A DNA stretch of 36,234 nt from Draconibacterium sp. GTDB lineage: Bacteria; Bacteroidota; Bacteroidia; Bacteroidales; Prolixibacteraceae. Position numbers and translations under genes: made by a program. How positions within the stretch are numbered: the stretch's first letter is position 1; each line of letters opens with the position of its first letter. The notes beneath the pieces are model-generated. The model saw only the letters and a list, made by a program, of their open reading frames with translations, did not search any database and was not told the origin of the DNA. Shown in pieces: positions 10,197-17,942 of this stretch. The stretch covers positions 1-36,234 of the forward strand of contig WOYV01000051.1 in NCBI GenBank assembly GCA_011620585.1, given 5' to 3'.

Positions 10197-10706
10197 TTAA
10201 TTAAAGAATTCTCCTTTTAATCTTTCAACCCATTTCGAGACCCTGTCTTTTGTAAGCCTGGCCTGGTTTTCCTGATCGATAGGCAGTCCAATAAATACGT
10301 TTCCGCGTTGTGCTTTCGACGAATCAAAGGTATACCCTTCTACGGATGTGCTTCCTACTATTTTAGCTCCACATCCTTCCAGGATAGAAGCCAGCAGGCC
10401 AATCGCGTCACAAAAATTCTCGGGATATCCTTTTTGGTCACCTAATCCAAATATTGCAAAGGTCTTTTTCGAAAGGTCCATTTCTTCAAGGTCGGGAATA
10501 AACTCGTCCCAGTAATTGGGTAGTTCGCCATCGAACCAGGTAGGTGCGCTCAAAATAAAGTTGTCGTATTTCTCAATTACTTCCTTGTTTAATTCTTCGG
10601 CGTTAACCACTTCAATTTCATCTTTCCCAAAGGCTTCGATCACTTTCTCAGCAACTTTTTTCGACTTTTGGGTATGAAAACTATATATGATTGCAGTTTT
10701 ACTCAT
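10197..10706 (-). CDS. Flavodoxin, long-chain type
   Basis: 169-residue FMN-binding electron carrier. The FMN phosphate loop lies at YSFHTQKSKK (8-17). APTWFDGELPNYW (about 54-66) carries the tryptophan usually stacked on the flavin. FGLGDQKGYPENFCDA is the typical 90s-loop region. The phosphate loop is less canonical than the usual T-x-T-G-x-T. It starts 11 bp after the fused E1 gene and ends at a strong terminator, so it is the last gene of the dehydrogenase operon. A link with 2-oxo-acid oxidation is only inferred; it may serve another low-potential electron route. Confidence 0.9.
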   Translation of the reverse strand: MSKTAIIYSFHTQKSKKVAEKVIEAFGKDEIEVVNAEELNKEVIEKYDNFILSAPTWFDGELPNYWDEFIPDLEEMDLSKKTFAIFGLGDQKGYPENFCDAIGLLASILEGCGAKIVGSTSVEGYTFDSSKAQRGNVFIGLPIDQENQARLTKDRVSKWVERLKGEFFN

Positions 10707-10717
10707 TGCTTACGTAT

Positions 10718-12769
10718 TTAGTATTCAATTAATTCTTTTGCAGCTGTGTAAATTCTCTCGGTATTCGGCAAAATCGCGCGTTCCAGAATACGGTTGAAAC
10801 CAATTGGAACAAAAGGTGATCCAACACGTTTAATCGGAGCGTCGAGGTGTTCAAAGCCTTTCTCGTTTATAAGTGCACTCAACTCGCCTCCAAATCCACC
10901 AAATACCTTGTCTTCGTGAACAATCAGCACACGATTGGTTTTCTTAATCGACTCCAGAATAGTTTCTTCATCCAGCGGAATCAGAGAACGAAGGTCGATC
11001 ACTTCGATATTGGCAATACCTTCAGCGGCCAATTTATTGGCTGCTTCGATACATAAATGCGTTGTATTTCCGTAGGTTAAAATCGTGAGGTCACTTCCTT
11101 CGCGACGAATGCGGGCTTTGCCAAAGGGCACTTCAAAATCATCAGGTACAACGGTTGCGGCTTTTGGATCCTGGTAAAGGGCCTTAGGTTCGAGGAACAG
11201 GGTTAATCCCCGAGAACGCATCGAAGTGCGTATCAAACCAGCGGCATCGTCGGCAAACGAGGGATAAACAATGCGTACACCTGGAATAGCTACAAGCGAA
11301 CCTTCAATATTTTGTGAATGATACATCCCGCCACCGATGTAACCACCTGAAGCCAGACGAATAGTGATATTCGGCACAAATTTTCCATTCGATCTCCAGT
11401 AATCGTGGCTGGAATCGACATACTGTTCCATGGCCGGCCAGAAATAATCGGCAAATTCGGCGCCTTCAATTACCACACGAATCTTATCGTTGTAACGCGA
11501 CATCCCGTTGGCAGTACCCATTATAAAATCTTCGGCAATTGGCCCGTTGAATACACGCTTGTTACCAAATTCCTTTTGCATGCCTTTCGAAACGTTGAAT
11601 ATCCCGCCTTTGTCTTTGTTGGCCATATCCTGCCCCCAAATAAAAGTATCTGGGTTATGACGAAACTCGGCTTTTAGTGTTTCATTTAAGGCTGTGATCA
11701 GCTTTTTCTTCTCTCCTTCGGCATTATGCAACCCTTCAGGATATTTTTCAGAAACTACGGGTTCGGCAAAAACAAAATTGTAAATCGATTCAGGATCGGG
11801 ATCGGGAGCTGCCAGGGCTGCCTTGTGTGCAGCTTTAATTACCAACTTAGTTTCAGCCTCAATCGCCTGCAATTCTTCTTCTGTAAAGCGGTTATATCTA
11901 ATCAGAAGACGTCTGAACTTACCCAGCGGATCGTATTCAACCACATAGTTTCTTTCTGAGCCAGAGCGATAGAGAAGGTGGTCGTCTGAGTTCGAATGTG
12001 CCCCCATTCGCACGCAGTTGGCCTGTAAAATAACCGGTTTGCTCTCTTCAATCGCAAAACGTTTGGCTTCTGCCATTGCATTCATCGAATCAAATACATC
12101 TTTACCGTTACAATGGATAATTCGGGTATTTTTAAAGCCTGCAAAATTGTTGGCTACTTTGCGCTGGGCAGTCTGGTCTTTTTTCGGTACCGAGATTCCA
12201 TAACCGTTATCCTGAACAACAAAAATAACAGGCAATTCTTCTTTATCCGCACCCGTGATGGCTTCGTAAACGTAACCTTCGCTTACCGACGATTCTCCCT
12301 GACTGCTTATCGAAACTGCCTTCTCGCCATAATATTTAATAGCTCGTGCAGTTCCAACGGCATGCAAAGTATGATTACCGGTTGCTGATGATACGCTATG
12401 AATATTCCACTCTGTTTTTGCGAGGTGGTTCGACATATGACGTCCACCACTTGAAGGGTCGGTAGCCTTTGAAATTCCGTTCAGGATAATTTCTTCAGCC
12501 GTCATTCCACACGATAATGCAGTCAGCATATCGCGGTAATATGGAAAAATATGGTCTTTGTTTTTCTCAAAATTCTGACCAATGGCCAACTGAATTCCAT
12601 CGTGTCCTGCATAAGGAGCATGATACGACCATCCAATTGCCTGTTTCAGGTAATTCGGGGCCTTCTCGTCGATGGCCCTGCCAATGGTCATCAGTCGGTA
12701 CCACTTCTCCAATGTTTCCTTTGGAGTGCTTTTAATAGTATACAGTTTGGGTATGTTCAAATCATTCAT
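10718..12769 (-). CDS. 2-oxo-acid dehydrogenase E1, fused alpha and beta subunits (branched-chain type)
   Basis: 683 residues. The alpha part (about 1-345) carries the thiamine diphosphate motif SSQGESS...VVQDN (155-188). The beta part (about 360-683) has HNPDTFIWGQDM, the cofactor-side GGGMYHSQNIEGS and the C-terminal GSPFVPIGF. It decarboxylates a 2-oxo acid and transfers the acyl group to the lipoyl domain of E2. The fusion of the two subunits in one chain is common in Bacteroidota; the substrate is probably a branched-chain 2-oxo acid, though pyruvate cannot be excluded by eye. It lies 6 bp downstream of E2. No E3 (dihydrolipoyl dehydrogenase) gene is present in the window. Confidence 0.92.
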   Translation of the reverse strand: MNDLNIPKLYTIKSTPKETLEKWYRLMTIGRAIDEKAPNYLKQAIGWSYHAPYAGHDGIQLAIGQNFEKNKDHIFPYYRDMLTALSCGMTAEEIILNGISKATDPSSGGRHMSNHLAKTEWNIHSVSSATGNHTLHAVGTARAIKYYGEKAVSISSQGESSVSEGYVYEAITGADKEELPVIFVVQDNGYGISVPKKDQTAQRKVANNFAGFKNTRIIHCNGKDVFDSMNAMAEAKRFAIEESKPVILQANCVRMGAHSNSDDHLLYRSGSERNYVVEYDPLGKFRRLLIRYNRFTEEELQAIEAETKLVIKAAHKAALAAPDPDPESIYNFVFAEPVVSEKYPEGLHNAEGEKKKLITALNETLKAEFRHNPDTFIWGQDMANKDKGGIFNVSKGMQKEFGNKRVFNGPIAEDFIMGTANGMSRYNDKIRVVIEGAEFADYFWPAMEQYVDSSHDYWRSNGKFVPNITIRLASGGYIGGGMYHSQNIEGSLVAIPGVRIVYPSFADDAAGLIRTSMRSRGLTLFLEPKALYQDPKAATVVPDDFEVPFGKARIRREGSDLTILTYGNTTHLCIEAANKLAAEGIANIEVIDLRSLIPLDEETILESIKKTNRVLIVHEDKVFGGFGGELSALINEKGFEHLDAPIKRVGSPFVPIGFNRILERAILPNTERIYTAAKELIEY

Positions 12770-12775
12770 TTTCTG

Positions 12776-14074
12776 TTATATTGCGCGGTTTATATCAAAT
12801 TTCTCTAAAATATCAGCAATTCGGCGTAAGAAAGCTCCTCCCAACGCACCGTCGATGATACGGTGGTCGTAAGAGAGAGACAGGTACATTTTGTGGCGTA
12901 TTGCAATTACATCGCCCGAAGGTGTTTCCAGTACTGCTGGTTTCTTCTCGATAATGCCGGTAGCCAGGATCGCTACCTGAGGTTGATTGATAATTGGTGT
13001 CCCAATAATATTTCCGAACGATCCGAAGTTGGTAATTGTAAAAGTACCTCCCTCTATGTCGGATGGATCGAGTTTATTGGTTCGGGCGGCATCGGCTAAA
13101 CGGTTTAATTCTTTGGTAATGCCAACCAGGTTGCGCTGTTCGGTATTTTTGATTACCGGAACGATCAGGTTTCCATCGGGTTTTGCAACAGCGATTCCCA
13201 CATTAATATCCTTTTTAAGAATAATCTTGTCGCCACTAACCGATGAATTTACCAGTGGAAACTCAGATAGAGCGAGTGCAACAGCCTCTGTAAATATTGG
13301 CATGAAAGTGATTTTATCTCCATGCTTTTTTTGGAAAGCATCTTTATTTCTGTTTCTCCACAGAACCAGTTCTGTTACATCGGCTTCGACCACCGAAGTG
13401 ACATGCGGTGATACTTGCACCGACATTACCATGTGATCGGCAATCAATTTGCGAATGCGATCCATTTCTATTACCTGGTCACCGGCACCCGGAGTTACTG
13501 TCATTGGGGCTTTTCGCTCAACCGTAGAAGCTGAAGTTGCAACCGATGCTTTTGCAGCAGGCTGAACCGGTTGTGATTCGCCCCTGTTTTCGAGGTAATC
13601 CAGAATATCTTTTTTCTGAACACGACCACCGGCACCTGATCCGTGGATTTTCTCCAATTCTTCGAGTGTAACGTTTTCCTCTTTGGCAATGGTTTTTACC
13701 AACGGAGAATAAAAACGGTTCGATAATTTCCTACTATCTTCTAATGAATGGGGAGTTTCAGCTACTTTTGTTTCCTCTGAAGGAATTTTTTCCTTTTTGA
13801 CTACTTCGGTAGCCGAAGGCTCATCAATTGCCCCATCAAGGCTGATAACCGCTAATACTTCACCTACAGCAACAAGGCTGTCTTCAGGGTATAATATCTT
13901 TGTAATTACACCGTCAACCGGCGAGGGTATCTCCGAATCCACCTTATCGGTGGCCACTTCAAACAAGACATCGTCTTCTTCAATGGTATCTCCCTCTTTT
14001 ACAAACCATTTGGTGATCGTCCCTTCCTGTATGCTCTCACCTAACTTGGGCATAACAATGTTAAAACTTGCCAT
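12776..14074 (-). CDS. Dihydrolipoamide acyltransferase, E2 of a 2-oxo-acid dehydrogenase complex
   Basis: 432 residues with the complete E2 order. A single lipoyl domain (1-78) has the lysine to be modified at Lys44 in ATDKVDSE. An acidic linker is followed by a peripheral subunit-binding domain (about 119-164, containing GSGAGGRVQKKDIL), then another linker and the catalytic acyltransferase domain (about 195-432). The active site is SYDHRIIDG, with His404 and Asp408. It transfers the acyl group from lipoyl-lysine to CoA. It is the first gene of the operon, with a well-formed promoter 90 bp upstream of the ATG. Confidence 0.95.
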   Translation of the reverse strand: MASFNIVMPKLGESIQEGTITKWFVKEGDTIEEDDVLFEVATDKVDSEIPSPVDGVITKILYPEDSLVAVGEVLAVISLDGAIDEPSATEVVKKEKIPSEETKVAETPHSLEDSRKLSNRFYSPLVKTIAKEENVTLEELEKIHGSGAGGRVQKKDILDYLENRGESQPVQPAAKASVATSASTVERKAPMTVTPGAGDQVIEMDRIRKLIADHMVMSVQVSPHVTSVVEADVTELVLWRNRNKDAFQKKHGDKITFMPIFTEAVALALSEFPLVNSSVSGDKIILKKDINVGIAVAKPDGNLIVPVIKNTEQRNLVGITKELNRLADAARTNKLDPSDIEGGTFTITNFGSFGNIIGTPIINQPQVAILATGIIEKKPAVLETPSGDVIAIRHKMYLSLSYDHRIIDGALGGAFLRRIADILEKFDINRAI

Positions 14075-14163
14075 AATTACGATTCTTTAATTCTATTTTT
14101 GCTATTTGCAGTTACAATAACGTTCTCAAAATTGAAATGTTCACATTGCAATTTTATTTAGTG

Positions 14164-14196
14164 CAAAAATAAAGTTAAATGATTATTTAAGACAAA
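14164..14196 (-). promoter_or_regulatory. Promoter of the 2-oxo-acid dehydrogenase operon
   Basis: Minus-strand TTTG (14196-14193) and TATTTTTG (14171-14164) are separated by 21 bp, as in the Bacteroidota sigma-ABfr consensus TTTG / TAnnTTTG. It is the only promoter in the window with both elements clear. The predicted leader is about 83 nt. Confidence 0.75.
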
Positions 14197-14302
14197 GCAA
14201 GCCGTTAAAAAACACTAAATAGTATTTATCTGTCATAGATTCTATCTAAGAGTAGGATTGAACTCGTGGATAAGGGACCAATAGAATGTAAACTATATGA
14301 TG

Positions 14303-15214
14303 TTACATTTGTAATGAGCCTATTAAATCATTTACCGAATGCATGTTATGCCTATCAAGATATTCATCCAACCCCTTAACAATTTTCAACGCAATCATCG
14401 GATCTTTAAAAATGGCGGTTCCCACCTGAACAATGCTTGCGCCTGCCAGCATAAATTCAATTGCATCGGTAGCATTCATAATTCCCCCAATTCCTACCAC
14501 AGGAATTTTGACTGCATTTGCCACCTGCCAGACCATGCGTAAAGCAATGGGTTTGATAGCCGGTCCGGAGAGTCCGCCGGTAATAGTTGATAATTTTGGA
14601 ACTCGTTTTTCGGCATCGATCGCCATTCCGAGAAAGGTATTTACCAACGAAACTGCGTCAGCACCTTGTCTTTCCACTGCCCTCGCGATTTCCGAAATAT
14701 CTGTTACATTGGGGGAAAGCTTTACAATTAAGGTTTTGTGGTACACTTTTCTGACTTCGCGGGTTACCATCTCGGCTCCCGGGCAAGTTACACCAAAAGC
14801 CATTCCCCCTTCCTTAACATTCGGACATGAAATATTTAGTTCGATGGCATTTATTTTATCCAATTCATTAACTTTTTCAGCCAGTTCAACATAATCTTCT
14901 ACCGTCGATCCGTTTACATTCATGATCAACTGGGTATCGTAATTTTTAATTTCAGGGTAAATATTCTCGATAAAATAATCAACACCCTTGTTTTGCAGGC
15001 CCACTGCATTTAACATACCCGCTGCGGTTTCTGCCATTCGCGGGTACTCATTACCATCTCTGTTTTTTAGCGTACTTCCTTTCAAAAAGAATCCGCCAAG
15101 CAAAGCGGGATCGAAAAATTCGGCCATTTCGCGGGCAAAACCGCAGGTTCCCGATGCCAATGTAATTGGATTCTTAAATTCCAAATCGTGCAAACGAACT
15201 TTTAAATCTGCCAT
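14303..15214 (-). CDS. pyrD: Dihydroorotate dehydrogenase, class 1B catalytic subunit
   Basis: 303 residues; an FMN enzyme that oxidises dihydroorotate to orotate in pyrimidine synthesis. Class 1 is shown by the catalytic cysteine Cys130 in [11 protein letters not shown], with [17 protein letters not shown] (44-60) and the phosphate loop GIGGI near 240. It overlaps the upstream pyrK by 13 bp, which implies translational coupling and the class 1B two-subunit enzyme. The last codons form a TTACA-AA-TGTAA palindrome together with the stop, probably by chance. Confidence 0.95.
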   Translation of the reverse strand: MADLKVRLHDLEFKNPITLASGTCGFAREMAEFFDPALLGGFFLKGSTLKNRDGNEYPRMAETAAGMLNAVGLQNKGVDYFIENIYPEIKNYDTQLIMNVNGSTVEDYVELAEKVNELDKINAIELNISCPNVKEGGMAFGVTCPGAEMVTREVRKVYHKTLIVKLSPNVTDISEIARAVERQGADAVSLVNTFLGMAIDAEKRVPKLSTITGGLSGPAIKPIALRMVWQVANAVKIPVVGIGGIMNATDAIEFMLAGASIVQVGTAIFKDPMIALKIVKGLDEYLDRHNMHSVNDLIGSLQM

Positions 15215-15984
15215 TTTAATTCATTTATATTGAACACCGGTCCATCGGTACAAACACATAAATTACCCTTTGTGGTGGGCTCGATACAACACAGACATAC
15301 TCCAAACCCACAAGCCATAAGGTTTTCGAGCGAGACCTCGCAAAATACTCCGGCCAATTTTGCTTGTTTGGCAACAGCTTTCATCATTCCATCCGGACCA
15401 CAGGCATACACTTTATCATAGGTTCTCAGTTTTTCGGTAAATATCGAATGTTGCGTTACAAAACCTATTTCTCCCAGCGAACCATCTTCTGAAGAATAAT
15501 GTAGTGTTGCAAATTCAGAGTAATGCTGAGCATTGATATGATCGGCCTGTGTTCTCGCGCCCAGTATTATGTCGACTTGTTCTCTTGGTAAACCCGATTC
15601 TTTGGCTAAAAACAGCATGGGTGCCACACCACTACCTCCCCCTACGAGTAAAATCTTGTCGGACACAAAAGGTTTGGTAAAGCTCTTTCCTAAAGGATAT
15701 ACCAAACTTAGCGTGTCACCTACTTGTATATTGGTAAGTCTTTCAGAACCTTTTCCAAGAATCTTTACGATCATCGAAAGCGTATTCAATTTATCATCTA
15801 CTTCAAATATTGAAAATGGCCGGCGCAAAAAAACTTCTTGAGAATTTTTGATTTCTACATTAACAAACTGACCGGGAAGTATTTCTGGCAACTTCGAATC
15901 TGATTGTATTTTAATGAGGAAATTAGTTGCATTCAGTGCAGTATTCTGAATAACGTTGAAATCGGCAACAAACTTTTTAGGCAT
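15202..15984 (-). CDS. pyrK: Dihydroorotate dehydrogenase electron-transfer subunit
   Basis: 260 residues; passes electrons from PyrD to NAD through FAD and a [2Fe-2S] cluster. The FAD motif RRPFSIFEV is at 54-62 and the nucleotide-binding GGGSGVAPM at 115-123. Cluster cysteines are Cys225, Cys230, Cys233 and one of Cys243/Cys245, in [10 protein letters not shown]...CVC. It comes before pyrD in the operon and overlaps it. A -7 box lies 18 bp upstream of the ATG, so the leader is very short (about 10 nt). Confidence 0.93.
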   Translation of the reverse strand: MPKKFVADFNVIQNTALNATNFLIKIQSDSKLPEILPGQFVNVEIKNSQEVFLRRPFSIFEVDDKLNTLSMIVKILGKGSERLTNIQVGDTLSLVYPLGKSFTKPFVSDKILLVGGGSGVAPMLFLAKESGLPREQVDIILGARTQADHINAQHYSEFATLHYSSEDGSLGEIGFVTQHSIFTEKLRTYDKVYACGPDGMMKAVAKQAKLAGVFCEVSLENLMACGFGVCLCCIEPTTKGNLCVCTDGPVFNINELKWQI

Positions 15985-16001
15985 GTGTCAAAATTTGATG
16001 G

Positions 16002-16009
16002 CAAAGATA
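16002..16009 (-). promoter_or_regulatory. pyrK-pyrD promoter -7 box TATCTTTG
   Basis: Exact TAnnTTTG on the minus strand. The predicted start near 15995 leaves a leader of only about 10 nt. That leaves no room for a leader attenuator. Confidence 0.55.
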
Positions 16010-16041
16010 ATTGAAATAGATTTTTTAATTGTTACGAACAC

Positions 16042-16071
16042 AAAAAAAAGACCGCATTGAAACGGTCTTTT
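16042..16071 (-). terminator. Intrinsic terminator upstream of pyrK
   Basis: AAAAGACCG (16046-16054) pairs with CGGTCTTTT (16063-16071) around CATTGAAA. The minus strand continues into a run of eight T; the plus strand has only four. It would stop minus-strand transcription that comes from the gene-free region to its right. Confidence 0.8.
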
Positions 16072-16693
16072 AATTATGAAATTTATGAGTGATAAAAAAT
16101 AAAGGGTCAACTTTCATGGCATCTCTGCCTCAACACAAACAACATGGTCTTTTTTTTTGACCAGAAAGGCCACTATTTCTAGTGGCCCAAGCGACTTCTG
16201 GATTTATCTACTTAAAAAATTGGGTTTGTAAAAATTCTCATCTTTATTCAGTTTATCTTTGTAACTGATAGATGGAACAAATGTAACTACAATATTTTAC
16301 ATGTGCAAATTACTTTTAGCTTATTTTGTAATCAAAGTTTACTTTAGTGAATTGGATTGAACTAAGCCTCGTTGGCGACATTTTACAAAAGTAATCGCTC
16401 AGATCAGATAATCTTCAGGATTAAACTTATTAATGTAAGTTCATCCAATAGCTCAATAAATAGTTTAAGAAGTTATAATTCAGTATAATATAAATGAAAA
16501 ACAGGAAGATCAGCTAACTGACTGATCTTCCTGTTTACTGAGTGTCCAACTTCAACACTCCTTTCATTTAATCTACAATACATTTATCTACAACAACATT
16601 TTACAAATATACGTGATACAATTTACAAAAACAACTAATTTAAAACTTTTATGTAACCAGGTAAAAATAAGGATTATGTAGTTCAGTTTAGAC
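16072..16693. other. Gene-free region with hairpins; possible small RNA locus
   Basis: No gene seen in 622 bp. It holds a TGGTC/GACCA pair around nine T (16144-16162), a nested hairpin of CCAGAA...TTCTGG enclosing GGCCACTA-TTTC-TAGTGGCC (16161-16201), a terminator-like hairpin (16502-16533) and GAGTG/CACTC (16538-16558). Minus-strand terminators at both ends leave an interval (16072-16494) that could make an independent minus-strand RNA. Confidence 0.45.
16494..16533 (-). terminator. Terminator-like hairpin downstream of the XRE gene
   Basis: Perfect 12-bp stem CAGGAAGATCAG (16502-16513) / CTGATCTTCCTG (16522-16533), loop CTAACTGA. Five T follow on the minus strand and three on the plus strand. 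It lies 160 bp past the XRE stop. Confidence 0.6.
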
Positions 16694-17125
16694 CTACTTT
16701 CTATTTCGATTGAAATAACTGGTAAACGAACCGTCATTGTGAAATAAAACAACTCTTTCGATGGTGTCATCCCAGGTATCTAATCTATCCTGTTCAATTC
16801 TGGAATGTCTTTCCGGTCTTACTTCTTCCTGATTCTTGTTTGTTGATTTATCAGTATCCGGAATATTATTGTTTTCAGGAACATTCCTCTTACTATTAAA
16901 GTCAGCAGGGTTAGCTGAATCTATCATCGATCCTTCTCCCGTCAATAACCAACGCGCATTTAAATCAGGAAATACATGCAACATCTTTTCGATGAGCGCT
17001 GCACTGGGCTTGTTTCTACCGTTGAGAATATGAGATATATTAGAGCGCTGAACTTCCAAAATAGTGGCGAGCTCACCGGCATTAATACTTTTTATGTCCA
17101 TATACTCCTGGATTCTCTCTTTCAT
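16694..17125 (-). CDS. Small XRE-family (HTH_3) DNA-binding regulator
   Basis: 143 residues. Residues 1-65 form a Cro/C1-type helix-turn-helix: 'INAGELATILEVQRSNISHI' is the helix-turn-helix core, and 'WLLTGEGSM' closes the domain. A polar linker (about 70-110) leads to a short conserved-looking C-terminus ending 'ERVVLFHNDGSFTSYFNRNRK'. The frame extends upstream to a TTG at 17161, but the ATG at 17125 starts right at the domain. It is flanked by long non-coding stretches on both sides, with no partner gene, so its targets are unknown. The palindromes in the adjoining A+T-rich region are possible binding sites (inference). Confidence 0.85.
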   Translation of the reverse strand: MKERIQEYMDIKSINAGELATILEVQRSNISHILNGRNKPSAALIEKMLHVFPDLNARWLLTGEGSMIDSANPADFNSKRNVPENNNIPDTDKSTNKNQEEVRPERHSRIEQDRLDTWDDTIERVVLFHNDGSFTSYFNRNRK

Positions 17126-17202
17126 TTTCTTGTTTGTTAAGATACAATTTAAAAGAACCAATCAAATTGTATAATAAAACGCGAACAAACCTACATGCAC
17201 TA

Positions 17203-17210
17203 CAAATGTA
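17203..17210 (-). promoter_or_regulatory. XRE gene promoter -7 box TACATTTG
   Basis: Matches TAnnTTTG and is part of the palindrome TACA-AA-TGTA (17201-17210). The predicted leader is about 70 nt. A protein that recognises TACA-NN-TGTA would cover the promoter core. Confidence 0.5.
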
Positions 17211-17942
17211 ACAATATATTTCAAATTCCGCTATACCTATGTATAAATTATTTGGGCCATATCTAGTTCTTCTATATTTTTATAAACTATATATTACATT
17301 ATATAAATATTGTAATAAGCTGATATGTAGATATATAATTTTAATATACCTTCAAGTTTTGTTATTATCTCGCAGATATCACATTAATATCTATAAATAC
17401 ATTTATATAATATCGGTAAAGTATTGAATATCTGAACAGTAATATATTATGTATTTATTTCAGGACAAAGAGTTCTCTAAATTTACAATCATACTTTGCG
17501 TGTTATGATTGTAAAAATCACAACATAAATCTATTTTAGGTGCGTAATTTTATATTTTAGGCATGTAATCAATCTATACTGTATGGGGTTTTATGTAAAA
17601 TTTAAGTTTAAATTATTTAAATCTGTATTTACATATGTAGTACTTCAATAGATTTATCTTATTACATCTGTAAATATTTATTTCTAATCATTGTTCTCTT
17701 ACTGTCTTTCTTCAAATTTCTCATTTATTTGGTTTTATATTTTCCTGAACTGATAGCAACACATATATTCACGCAAAATTCCCGATTTAATTCAATTACG
17801 CCATTCTCAAGCACTTAAAATCAACAATATAATGACTTATTTGTCAGAAGATCAACATGTTAAGAATAACAAACAGTAATCAAGAGCAAACATCAAATAA
17901 ATTTGGCGGTGATATTATTATGTGATTTAACTTTAACTGAAT
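17211..17942. other. Long A+T-rich gene-free region with phased repeats
   Basis: More than 700 bp without a credible gene; a 62-codon plus-strand open frame is made of low-complexity A+T codons. Structures seen: inverted repeat TATTACA (17292-17298) / TGTAATA (17311-17317); a perfect 12-bp hairpin at 17482-17515; two direct copies of TATTTTAGG-N3-GTAAT 21 bp apart (17532-17548, 17553-17569); and TACA-NN-TGTA palindromes at about 17630-17639 and 17663-17672. Confidence 0.6.
17482..17515. repeat. Perfect 12-bp inverted repeat in the A+T-rich gap
   Basis: TTTACAATCATA and TATGATTGTAAA flank a 10-nt loop, CTTTGCGTGT. No T-run of terminator length follows on either strand. It could be an operator or an RNA stem. 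Confidence 0.5.

Noticed and set aside
14289-14304. TTACATTTGTAA palindrome as an operator near the 3' end of pyrD
   Set aside because: It consists of the last codons and the stop of pyrD, and no gene start is nearby to be controlled; probably coincidental.
16072-16693. Insertion-sequence remnant suggested by the GTGTCCAACTT segment
   Set aside because: No matching inverted terminal repeat or transposase fragment could be found in the region.
17239-17427. Plus-strand open frame of 62 codons rich in Tyr/Ile/Lys
   Set aside because: The residue content is what random A+T-rich DNA gives; no start context or family features.
16042-17942. Replication origin in the A+T-rich region
   Set aside because: No DnaA-box cluster of the TTATCCACA type, no origin-linked genes, and gene strands do not switch around it.
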